Of a stretch of 8,608 nt of DNA, positions 1-5,725 are shown piece after piece. This stretch comes from Leptotrichia sp. oral taxon 215 (GTDB taxonomy: Bacteria > Fusobacteriota > Fusobacteriia > Fusobacteriales > Leptotrichiaceae). The notes under the pieces were generated by a model. It was not told the origin of the DNA and searched no databases. It worked only from the letters and a program-made list of their open reading frames with translations. Both the position numbers and the translations under genes were made by a program. Location of the stretch: contig CAJPML010000027.1 in assembly GCA_905371725.1 (NCBI GenBank), forward strand, positions 1 to 8,608, in the 5' to 3' direction. The stretch's first letter is position 1. Each line of letters begins with the position of its first letter.

Positions 1-130
1 GCTTTGTATTCTCTTTAATCAAAGAAATACATAAATATTCCTATTTTCTACTATTCAAAAAGATTTATACTTATTATTTTTCTCTTCTGTTTCTAAACTC
101 CTTTTATCCCTTATTTTAAAGCTTTTTATA

Positions 131-1102
131 TCAGCCTCTTTCAGTTCCATGTCTTTTGTAAAATTCATCTAATATTTTTTTAATATAGTTGTATAAAATC
201 CCTGTGATAATACTTACTATAATTGTCGCAACTGATTTAAAAATCATTTCATCGCTTATCTTAATAACATAATGCAGGATTATTATATGAATCAAATATG
301 CAAAATATGTTGAATCCGAAATCATTCTTATAACCTTATTTCTATTTTTAAAGTTAAATTTTATCCAGAAAATAAAAAATGAAACGCTCATAAAAAATGT
401 TCCCAATGAATTTTTATCGAAAAAATCTGATATCCTATTCCCTGTTGTGACTAGAACATATTTTGTAGACAGAACACTTATAAGAAATCCTGTTATATAA
501 ACTCCTATCACACATATAAATGGTATTTTTTCTAATTTATATCTGTATTTTTTTAAATAATATCCTAATATATAATACCCTATAAATCCTGTTATGGGAA
601 AGTGAGAAAATGGTATCTTGGGGAATTTAAAAAACTGCATATATGGATTGAGTACATTACATAGAAACCATAATACAACTACATAAAAAGTTTCCTTTTC
701 TGCATATTGCAAAACTTTTCTCAGCCATGGAGTCAATAAATATAGTCCTAAAATCATATAAATATACCAGAAATGAGGTGCTGATATTTTCTTTATTGTT
801 ATAAAAGAATGATTATAGAAATAAATATAAATTATATTAAAAATTATAAACAATGGCAATATACTAAAAAATCTTTTTCTAAAAAATTCCTTCACTGTTT
901 CAGTTCTATCTAGTAAAAGATACCCACTTATCATAATAAAAAGATTTACTCCTATTGAAATAACTGCATACCCGCTCATCCATACAGTCAGCCCGTATTG
1001 TCTGTTCAAAGTATGCAGCATCACAATAAAAACAAAAGCAAATATTCTTAAAATATCAATATTCATGCCTACTATGAGCTCCTTATAAAATTTTATTTTC
1101 AT
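131..1102 (-). CDS. Membrane acyltransferase, Acyl_transf_3 (OafA/WecH-like) family
   Basis: A 323-residue, very hydrophobic protein with about ten predicted membrane segments, the layout of integral-membrane O-acyltransferases that acetylate surface sugars or polymers. Visible family marks are NIDILRIFAF leading into the first membrane helix with His30, the NLFIMISGYLLL segment (residues 53-64), basic FFRKRFF (73-79) and HFWYIYMILGLYLLTPWL (110-127). The last closely resembles the H-L-W-F-L-Y-x-L-I-G-L-Y-L-L-T-P block of WecH-like proteins. The acceptor cannot be read from the sequence and no glycan gene cluster lies in the window. Start is uncertain: ATG at 1102 is preceded by AGAAG, while ATG at 1066 (MNIDILRIF, 311 residues) has AAGGAG at 1079-1084 but a 12-nt spacing. 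It lies 41 nt after the secreted-protein gene and is probably co-transcribed with it. Family call firm, substrate unknown. Confidence 0.85.
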   Translation of the reverse strand: MKIKFYKELIVGMNIDILRIFAFVFIVMLHTLNRQYGLTVWMSGYAVISIGVNLFIMISGYLLLDRTETVKEFFRKRFFSILPLFIIFNIIYIYFYNHSFITIKKISAPHFWYIYMILGLYLLTPWLRKVLQYAEKETFYVVVLWFLCNVLNPYMQFFKFPKIPFSHFPITGFIGYYILGYYLKKYRYKLEKIPFICVIGVYITGFLISVLSTKYVLVTTGNRISDFFDKNSLGTFFMSVSFFIFWIKFNFKNRNKVIRMISDSTYFAYLIHIIILHYVIKISDEMIFKSVATIIVSIITGILYNYIKKILDEFYKRHGTERG

Positions 1103-1143
1103 TCATGTTCTTCTGGTTATTACAACTTCATAATTCATAAAAT

Positions 1144-1815
1144 CTATTTTGATTTTTTATACATTTCCCTGAAATCTCTTACCTTTTCATCCAGTTCAGC
1201 CACTCCCCATCTTCCATTATCCTTTTCAAGATAAATTGTTCCTTTAATGGAAGTATATCCATCTATATTTTCAAAAGACTTTTTCATATTATCAAACATT
1301 TTTGTTATTATTATATCCTCAAATTTATCTTTAGGCAATTTTGACATTTCTGCAAGTTTTTTTTCATTAAAAATATCATCTTCAGACATTAGCTGCATAT
1401 AATTTTCAAAACTTTTCGTTATATCAGGAATTGATATTTCTGCTGTCACTTCTACAATGTCATTTGTTACATATCTTATTTTTATAACCTTTGTTTTATA
1501 TTTACTTAATAAATCATCAAATAAACCTATAGTATATTCCTCCATTTTCTTCATTACTTTTTTGGAAGTCTTGTTGTCCATTGCAGGTAAATTTAACTGA
1601 CTTTCCATCATTCTGGAAACCATTGCTTTTCCTCCTTCAAATGTTGCCTCTGTAAGAAGGCTGTAATCTCTTTTAAAGGCTACTTCTATTTCCTTATTAT
1701 TGCTATTTATCTCCTGCTGTGATAGTGTAACCCCTTTTTTAAGGACTACTTTATAATCTTCTGAAAACAGTTGTAGAGATAATACCATTAAAACTATTAA
1801 AAGTAATTTTTTCAT
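1144..1815 (-). CDS. Secreted or periplasmic protein of unknown function
   Basis: A 223-residue protein that I do not recognise. Residues 1-18 form a classic signal peptide (KK followed by LLLIVLMVLSLQLF), with likely cleavage after LFS before EDY. No lipobox cysteine is present, so it should be soluble in the periplasm or secreted rather than a lipoprotein. The mature part is charged and alternates helix-like stretches (about 58-105 and 135-185) with strand-like stretches (108-130, and 188-206 reading IKGTIYLEKDNGRWGVAEL). This resembles small alpha+beta NTF2/DUF4878-like secreted proteins whose last strands end in a G-x-W-x-V pattern, but that similarity is only suggestive. The start is well set by AAGGAG at 1824-1829, 8 nt from the ATG. 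It follows the XRE terminator and precedes the acyltransferase. AT-rich -10-like elements (TAAAAT, TATACT near 1846-1860) lie upstream without a clear -35. Confidence 0.8.
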   Translation of the reverse strand: MKKLLLIVLMVLSLQLFSEDYKVVLKKGVTLSQQEINSNNKEIEVAFKRDYSLLTEATFEGGKAMVSRMMESQLNLPAMDNKTSKKVMKKMEEYTIGLFDDLLSKYKTKVIKIRYVTNDIVEVTAEISIPDITKSFENYMQLMSEDDIFNEKKLAEMSKLPKDKFEDIIITKMFDNMKKSFENIDGYTSIKGTIYLEKDNGRWGVAELDEKVRDFREMYKKSK

Positions 1816-1887
1816 AAAATCTGCTCCTTCATTTTAAATATTTGTAGTATATTTTAACATATTTTTTTATATTTAAACATATCTTCT

Positions 1888-1931
1888 AAAAAATGGAATG
1901 AATACTTAAATTAATAAGAAATCACTCCATT
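1888..1931 (-). terminator. Rho-independent terminator after the XRE gene
   Basis: On the minus strand AATGGAGTGA (1931-1922) can pair with TCATTCCATT (1901-1892), a 10-bp stem with one G-U wobble and a 20-nt loop. The stem runs directly into T residues (positions 1893-1888, six T in all). It begins 17 nt past the XRE stop codon, the expected place for the end of the ula/XRE transcript. It separates that transcript from the secreted-protein/acyltransferase pair. The loop is long and the stem only moderately GC-rich, so efficiency may be partial. Confidence 0.72.
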
Positions 1932-1948
1932 CAATATTTTATAAAATT

Positions 1949-2356
1949 CTATCCCCTGTTTAGAAGGCCTATGTATTCCTTCACTAGAAAAACCTTTTCA
2001 GGTTCCATTTTCATAAGCTCTTCTATTATCTTTCCTATTTCTATATCTGAAATTTCCTCTATTAGTTCAGACATTATTTCCTTTTTTAAATCTGACATAT
2101 CCTTATCTGTATATCCTATTATCTTAAAAAGTTTCAGATGATCGACATTTAAAATTTTAGAAATTTTCTTCAGTAAAAGAGGATTTGTCATGCTATGCTT
2201 TCCTGATTCCAAATTAGATAAATAAGCAGGACTAATCTTTAGCAGCTCCGCCATTTCCCTTAGCCCTATATTCTTTTGCAGACGCTTATTTCTAATGTAG
2301 TAACCCAAGGCTATAACAAGGTTGGGATTTGCTTTTATATCTTGCTTTTCATCCAT
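1949..2356 (-). CDS. XRE-family helix-turn-helix transcriptional regulator
   Basis: A 135-residue DNA-binding protein. Residues about 15-73 form a Cro/C1-type HTH: ALGYYIRNKRLQKNIGLREM, then AELLKISPAYLSNLESGK, then NPLLLKKISKILNV. ISPAYLSNLESGK contains the recognition helix and the typical S-x-x-E-x-G-K turn. The remaining 60 residues are charged and helical with no recognisable ligand-binding domain, so any inducer is not obvious; the segment may serve dimerisation. ATG at 2356 is preferred because AAAGGTGG (2362-2369) lies 5 nt upstream. An in-frame GTG at 2365 would add three residues but overlaps that ribosome binding site. The gene lies 129 nt past ulaF in the same direction with no clear terminator between them, so read-through from ula is possible. 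It also has its own promoter-like repeats upstream. As the only regulator in the window it is the candidate controller of the ascorbate operon, which is inference from position and a shared octamer. Confidence 0.88.
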   Translation of the reverse strand: MDEKQDIKANPNLVIALGYYIRNKRLQKNIGLREMAELLKISPAYLSNLESGKHSMTNPLLLKKISKILNVDHLKLFKIIGYTDKDMSDLKKEIMSELIEEISDIEIGKIIEELMKMEPEKVFLVKEYIGLLNRG

Positions 2357-2371
2357 TCTATCCACCTTTCA

Positions 2372-2391
2372 ACATTGTAATAAATCAATGT
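2372..2391. promoter_or_regulatory. Inverted repeat upstream of the XRE gene (possible operator)
   Basis: ACATTG (2372-2377) and CAATGT (2386-2391) are perfect 6-bp inverted arms with an 8-nt spacer, so half-site centres are 14 bp apart. The element sits 16-35 nt upstream of the XRE start codon, where an autoregulatory operator could lie. Together with the flanking base, the proximal arm gives ACAATGTT on the minus strand (2378-2371), an octamer also present twice upstream of ulaG. Function is inferred. Confidence 0.35.
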
Positions 2392-2414
2392 CATGTAACT
2401 TAAAAATTTCGCCA

Positions 2415-2448
2415 AATTTATTTTACCATTTTTTAATTTATTTTACCA
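2415..2448 (-). repeat. Two 14-bp direct repeats, each with an extended -10-like core, upstream of XRE
   Basis: AATTTATTTTACCA occurs identically at 2415-2428 and 2435-2448, a 20-bp period close to two helical turns. On the minus strand each copy reads TGGTAAAATAAATT, in which TGG-TAAAAT resembles an extended -10 element (TGn plus -10). Initiation from the proximal copy would give a 5' leader of roughly 55 nt before the XRE start. The copies may instead be tandem operator half-sites on one face of the helix. No good -35 was found for either. Confidence 0.5.
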
Positions 2449-2485
2449 CTAAAAAATTATTTCTCTTCATAGCAAATTTATCTAT

Positions 2486-3187
2486 TTACTTTTTCTTCTG
2501 TCCGTAATAGGCATTTTCTCCATGTTTTCTTAAGAAATGCTTATCAAGCAGCTCCTGTTGCATAGGTTTTATATCTTTGTTTACCTGTTCTGTAAAGGTT
2601 GCCATTTTTGCAAGTTCTTCAAGTACAACTGAATTATACACTGCTTCAGCCGCATTTTTTCCCCATGTGAACGGCCCGTGGCTATTAACTATTACCGCAG
2701 GAACAAATTTAGGATTTATATTTCTTTTTTCAAAAGTTTCTATTATTACTGTTCCTGTTTCCTTTTCATATTCTCCGGCAATTTCTTCAGGAGTCATTTT
2801 TCTTGTACATGGAACAGGTCCGTAAAAATAATCTCCATGTGTTGTTCCGTAAGCAGGAATGTCTCTTCCGCTCTGTGCCCATATTGTTGCATTTGTTGAA
2901 TGTGTATGCACTATTCCGCCTATTTCAGGAAATTTTTTATACAATTCAACATGTGTAGGTGTATCAGAAGAAGGATTGAGGTTTCCCTCCACTACCTTTC
3001 CATCCAGATCAACAACTACCATGTCTTCTGCCTTCAGTTTATCGTATTCCACTCCACTTGGTTTTATAACTACAAGTCCTTTTTCCCTGTCTATGGCACT
3101 TACGTTCCCCCATGTAAAAAGCACAAGTCCCTTTGCAGGTAATTCAAGATTTGCCTTATATACTTCTTCTTTTAGTTTTTCAAGCAT
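2486..3187 (-). CDS. ulaF: L-ribulose-5-phosphate 4-epimerase UlaF (last step of ascorbate degradation)
   Basis: Converts L-ribulose-5-phosphate to D-xylulose-5-phosphate, delivering ascorbate carbon to the pentose phosphate pathway. At 233 residues it matches the AraD/UlaF/SgbE family in length. Visible features are [11 protein letters not shown] (25-35), KPSG (42-45), SSDT with Asp75, the zinc-binding pair HTH (His94, His96) and a third His170 in [10 protein letters not shown]. Asp119 in HGDYF and Tyr228 in AYYGQ are the usual catalytic Asp/Tyr; numbering is one below AraD. The start is ATG at 3187, giving [17 protein letters not shown] as in UlaF, with AAGGAGG (3197-3203) 9 nt upstream. 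A longer in-frame reading to 3226 would add 13 unrelated residues that belong to the ulaE frame region. The start overlaps the ulaE stop as TAATG, so translation is probably coupled. UlaF rather than AraD is assigned from the operon. Confidence 0.95.
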   Translation of the reverse strand: MLEKLKEEVYKANLELPAKGLVLFTWGNVSAIDREKGLVVIKPSGVEYDKLKAEDMVVVDLDGKVVEGNLNPSSDTPTHVELYKKFPEIGGIVHTHSTNATIWAQSGRDIPAYGTTHGDYFYGPVPCTRKMTPEEIAGEYEKETGTVIIETFEKRNINPKFVPAVIVNSHGPFTWGKNAAEAVYNSVVLEELAKMATFTEQVNKDIKPMQQELLDKHFLRKHGENAYYGQKKK

Positions 3188-4062
3188 TAAATAAATCCTC
3201 CTTCTCTCATTTTTCCAAGCATCCATTCCTTGGCCTTCTTTACTTCCTCAATTGGATTATCAGATTTTTCAGTCCACATTTCTATCAGGAATGGCCCTTT
3301 ATAATTCAGCTCCTTCAGTTTAGCAAACACTTTTGGAAAATCCACACATCCTTCTCCGAAAGGAACTTCCTTAAATTTACCCGGAAAGCTTTCTGTCACT
3401 GCCAATGTATCCTTTAAGTGAATTCCTGTTATTTCACCATTTCTTATTCCAAGTTCAAGCTCCTTTAACGTGTCATTTTCAGGCCATGCAGTAAGATTTC
3501 CCACATCAGGATAGACTTTCAGCCATGGTGACTTTATTATTTCTGCATATTCCATATATTTTGTAATTGAATTTATAAAGGGATGATCCATTATTTCTAT
3601 CGATAGCGTAATATTATATGAAGATGCCCATTCTACAGCTTTTTTCAGATTTTCTGTAAAATACTTCTTTGTCTGTTCACTGCCATCTTCATAATACACA
3701 TCATATCCTGCCATCTGAATGGTTCTGATTCCCATCTTATCAGCAAAAATTATAGCTTTCTGCATTAGTTCCATCGCTTTTTCTCTCGTTTTTTCATCCA
3801 TGCTTCCCATTGGAAATCTTCGATGTCCGCTAAAACACATCGATGGAATTCTGACTCCTGTATTTACAAGCTCAGCATGTATTTTGTTAATTTCCTCATC
3901 AGACCAGTCAAGTCTTGCAAGTCTTTCGTCAGTTTCATCTACTGATATTTCAACAAAATCATATCCGCATTCCTTTACAAGACGTATTCTTTCAATCCAG
4001 TCAATATCCTTAGGGAGAGCCTTTTCATATATTCCCAAATTAAGTTTATTTAAATCTTTCAT
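3187..4062 (-). CDS. ulaE: L-xylulose-5-phosphate 3-epimerase UlaE
   Basis: Interconverts L-xylulose-5-phosphate and L-ribulose-5-phosphate, the step between UlaD and UlaF. The 291 residues form a xylose-isomerase-like TIM barrel along the full length of the family. LGIYEKALP (9-17), [20 protein letters not shown] (35-54), [15 protein letters not shown] (73-87) and AGYDVYY (118-124) match E. coli UlaE closely. The metal ligands appear as Glu156 (SIEIMDH), Asp186 (YPDVGNL), His215 (GIHLKDT) and Glu261 (LIEMW). The ATG at 4062 has AAGAGG (4069-4074) 6 nt upstream. A 99-nt gap, long for this operon, follows ulaD and contains a 15-nt direct repeat. The 3' end contains the ulaF ribosome binding site and overlaps the ulaF start by one base. 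No truncation or missing residue is seen. Confidence 0.95.
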   Translation of the reverse strand: MKDLNKLNLGIYEKALPKDIDWIERIRLVKECGYDFVEISVDETDERLARLDWSDEEINKIHAELVNTGVRIPSMCFSGHRRFPMGSMDEKTREKAMELMQKAIIFADKMGIRTIQMAGYDVYYEDGSEQTKKYFTENLKKAVEWASSYNITLSIEIMDHPFINSITKYMEYAEIIKSPWLKVYPDVGNLTAWPENDTLKELELGIRNGEITGIHLKDTLAVTESFPGKFKEVPFGEGCVDFPKVFAKLKELNYKGPFLIEMWTEKSDNPIEEVKKAKEWMLGKMREGGFI

Positions 4063-4072
4063 TATTAACCTC

Positions 4073-4117
4073 TTCTATTAAAATTTATTCTGAACAGTTT
4101 TTTTCTATTAAAATTTA
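4073..4117. repeat. 15-bp direct repeat in the ulaD-ulaE gap
   Basis: TTCTATTAAAATTTA occurs at 4073-4087 and again at 4103-4117, a 30-bp period, within the non-coding stretch between ulaD and ulaE. The first copy touches the ulaE ribosome binding site. On the transcript it reads TAAATTTTAATAGAA. The repeat is exact but AT-rich. It may be a small duplication that lengthened the leader, and no function is evident. Confidence 0.55.
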
Positions 4118-4161
4118 AAATTTTCAGATAGCTTGTTTACGTCATAAAAGGAGGAAATCTA

Positions 4162-4824
4162 CTATTCAGACCAGTATTTAGCTATTTCTTCCTTAAATTC
4201 TCTTGCAGCCTGCGCAGGATTTGCAGCCTCAGTAATTCCACGACCTGCAATAAATGTAAATACATCTACACCCTTAAACAGTTTAAGTGTTTCAGTGCTT
4301 AATCCGCCTGTTACTGATACTCTGAATCCCATTTCGATAAGTTTCTTAACTTTGTTCAGATCTTTTTCTCCCCAAGTTTCTCCGGCAAGTAATGCATCAC
4401 GGCTCTGATGATATATAGCCTGACTTATTCCGGCATCAAGCCATTGCTGAGCCTGTTCATAAGTCCAGTCCCCGTAAAGTTCCACCTGTATTTCCCCTTT
4501 ATCTCCACGTACTTCCTTTATTGCCTTTAAAGCGGCTTTCATTGTTGGAATAGTTGCTGAACAGATACATGTCATCCAGTCAGCACCCCTTACTGCGTTA
4601 TTTTTTGCCACTGTTCCACCTGCATCCGCACATTTAGTATCAGCTACTATCGTCTTTTCAGGAAAAAGACTTCTTAAAACTTCTACAAGTTCACTCCCTA
4701 CCTGCAGCAGACAAACTGTTCCTGCTTCTATAACGTCCACTTCATGTCCTACTGACACTGCGGCTTTTATTGCCCCCTGTAAATCTGAATGATCCAATGC
4801 TACCTGTAATAAAGGTCTTGCCAT
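4162..4824 (-). CDS. ulaD: 3-keto-L-gulonate-6-phosphate decarboxylase UlaD
   Basis: Decarboxylates 3-keto-L-gulonate-6-phosphate to L-xylulose-5-phosphate plus CO2, using Mg2+. It belongs to the orotidine-5'-phosphate decarboxylase suprafamily and at 220 residues is full length. Active-site residues are intact: Asp11 (QVALD), Glu33 (VIEAGT), the Asp62-x-Lys64-x-x-Asp67 signature (ADTKCADAG), Glu115 (QVELYGDW), His139 and Arg142 (YHQSRD), TGG at 172-174 and AGR at 193-195 for phosphate binding. The related hexulose-6-phosphate synthase shares the fold, but YGDWTYEQAQQW, YHQSRD and the ula neighbourhood favour UlaD. The start is fixed by AGGAGG (4833-4838) 8 nt before the ATG. It is the first gene after the 4852-4884 hairpin and begins the catabolic half of the operon. 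Confidence 0.96.
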   Translation of the reverse strand: MARPLLQVALDHSDLQGAIKAAVSVGHEVDVIEAGTVCLLQVGSELVEVLRSLFPEKTIVADTKCADAGGTVAKNNAVRGADWMTCICSATIPTMKAALKAIKEVRGDKGEIQVELYGDWTYEQAQQWLDAGISQAIYHQSRDALLAGETWGEKDLNKVKKLIEMGFRVSVTGGLSTETLKLFKGVDVFTFIAGRGITEAANPAQAAREFKEEIAKYWSE

Positions 4825-4851
4825 ACCTATATCCTCCTAATTTTATTAGTA

Positions 4852-4884
4852 AAATATGCCGACTTTTAACTTGCCGGCATATTT
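4852..4884 (-). promoter_or_regulatory. Intercistronic 10-bp perfect hairpin between ulaC and ulaD
   Basis: AAATATGCCG (4852-4861) and CGGCATATTT (4875-4884) are perfect inverted arms around a 13-nt loop. The structure starts 24 nt after the ulaC stop and ends 27 nt before the ulaD start codon, leaving the ulaD AGGAGG free. The transcript has only about four consecutive U at the 3' side, followed by mixed sequence, so it is a poor full terminator. It may act as a leaky terminator or as a stem stabilising or processing the upstream ulaGABC message, giving different dosage of PTS and enzyme genes. The role is inferred. Confidence 0.6.
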
Positions 4885-4907
4885 CTGATTGCAATTTTTA
4901 ATTTAAT

Positions 4908-5363
4908 TTATCCGGCAACTGCGTCACTGATTATTTTATAAATATCTTCTGGAACTTCAGCCGCTCTTATTTTTTCAAATACATCTTCATCTTCAAAAAG
5001 CATTACTATCTGAGGGATAGCTTCCCCATTGTGTACATCTGCATTAACTGCCGCAAGACCTATCAGTATGTCAACTTCCTGCCCATCAGGAAATGCAACT
5101 GGCTGTTCAAGCGTTACAAAACTGAAGGAATTTTTATTTACTCCCATTTCCGGTCTTTCATGAGGCATTGCAAGCCCTGGAGCCAACACATAAAATGGTC
5201 CCAATTCCTTAGTTCTTTCAATTATCGCATTAACATAGCTTCTTTCCACAGCATTTCTTTCCAACAGAGGTTTCATGCATACTTCTATTGCTTCCTCCCA
5301 TGTTGAGGCATGCTGTTTTAACACTACAGAATTATTTTCCTTTAACGAATCCATTAAATTCAT
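4908..5363 (-). CDS. ulaC: Ascorbate-specific PTS component IIA, UlaC
   Basis: Cytoplasmic phosphocarrier that takes phosphate from HPr and passes it to UlaB for ascorbate import. Its 151 residues form one PTS EIIA domain of the mannitol/fructose/ascorbate type. The phospho-accepting histidine is His68 in APGLAMPHERPEMGV, the same position as in E. coli UlaC. N-terminal SLKENNSVVLKQHASTWEEA, GPFYVLAPG (55-63), VDILIGLAAVNADVH (97-111) and MLFEDEDVFEKIRA (121-134) follow that protein almost residue for residue. The ATG at 5363 has GGAGG (5371-5375) 7 nt upstream; an internal ATG three codons later lacks that spacing. It is separated from ulaB by 48 nt and followed by the intercistronic hairpin. 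Confidence 0.96.
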   Translation of the reverse strand: MNLMDSLKENNSVVLKQHASTWEEAIEVCMKPLLERNAVERSYVNAIIERTKELGPFYVLAPGLAMPHERPEMGVNKNSFSFVTLEQPVAFPDGQEVDILIGLAAVNADVHNGEAIPQIVMLFEDEDVFEKIRAAEVPEDIYKIISDAVAG

Positions 5364-5411
5364 TTTATATCCTCCAAATTCAATCTGTAATTTGTTGTAA
5401 TTTTACTGATA

Positions 5412-5693
5412 TTAACCGATTCCTACTTCTTTCAATTTTGTTTCAAGTTCATTAGCGTCAAGTAAGTTTAAAAGTCCTACCATTTTAGTATTTGGTCCAC
5501 CTTTTAAATCATTTATTATATGAGTTGAAGCTAAAACAAGATCATAGTTTGCAAGTCCTGATTTTGCTTCTCCCAAACTGCATGAATTTACATCTGCATC
5601 TACATCCAGTTTTTTCAACACCTGAGCCACTTTCATTTTCATAATCATACTTGTTCCCATTCCACTTCCGCATACTGCAAGTACTTTCATCAT
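5412..5693 (-). CDS. ulaB: Ascorbate-specific PTS component IIB, UlaB
   Basis: Small cytoplasmic protein that receives phosphate from UlaC on a cysteine and transfers it to ascorbate during passage through UlaA. The phospho-cysteine is Cys8 in VLAVCGSGMGTSM, the lactose/ascorbate IIB P-loop. Further family features are VNSCSLGEA and the DLVLASTHI block in mid-protein, with a short helical C-terminus. At 93 residues it is a normal free-standing IIB. The ATG at 5693 is chosen because AGAGAAG (5702-5708) lies 8 nt upstream. An in-frame GTG at 5702 would add three residues but overlaps that ribosome binding site, and an ATG at 5690 is also possible. It lies 32 nt after ulaA and 48 nt before ulaC. 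Confidence 0.95.
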   Translation of the reverse strand: MMKVLAVCGSGMGTSMIMKMKVAQVLKKLDVDADVNSCSLGEAKSGLANYDLVLASTHIINDLKGGPNTKMVGLLNLLDANELETKLKEVGIG

Positions 5694-5725
5694 TATTACC
5701 ACTTCTCTCTTTCTTTTCTATTATT

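Noticed and set aside
11..25. TCTTT-AATC-AAAGA inverted repeat as a terminator of the acyltransferase transcript
   Set aside because: Only a 5-bp AT-rich stem, over 100 nt from the stop codon and without a U-tract on the minus strand.
98..105. AAAAGGAG on the minus strand downstream of the acyltransferase gene
   Set aside because: Looks like a ribosome binding site, but no start codon lies at a usable distance and all three frames close quickly, so no gene is called in 1-130.
1840..1880. Promoter for the secreted-protein gene
   Set aside because: TAAAAT and TATACT are -10-like, but no convincing -35 lies at 16-18 nt, and such hexamers are expected by chance in this AT-rich stretch.
3188..3226. 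N-terminal extension of UlaF by 13 residues
   Set aside because: Not matched by UlaF/AraD proteins, which begin at the LEKLKEEV region. A strong ribosome binding site points to ATG 3187.
4148..4154. CCTCCTT on the transcript just after the ulaD stop, which could mask a ribosome binding site
   Set aside because: Pairing with the ulaE AAGAGG site needs a mismatch and a G-U pair across a long AT-rich loop, which is too weak to call a switch.
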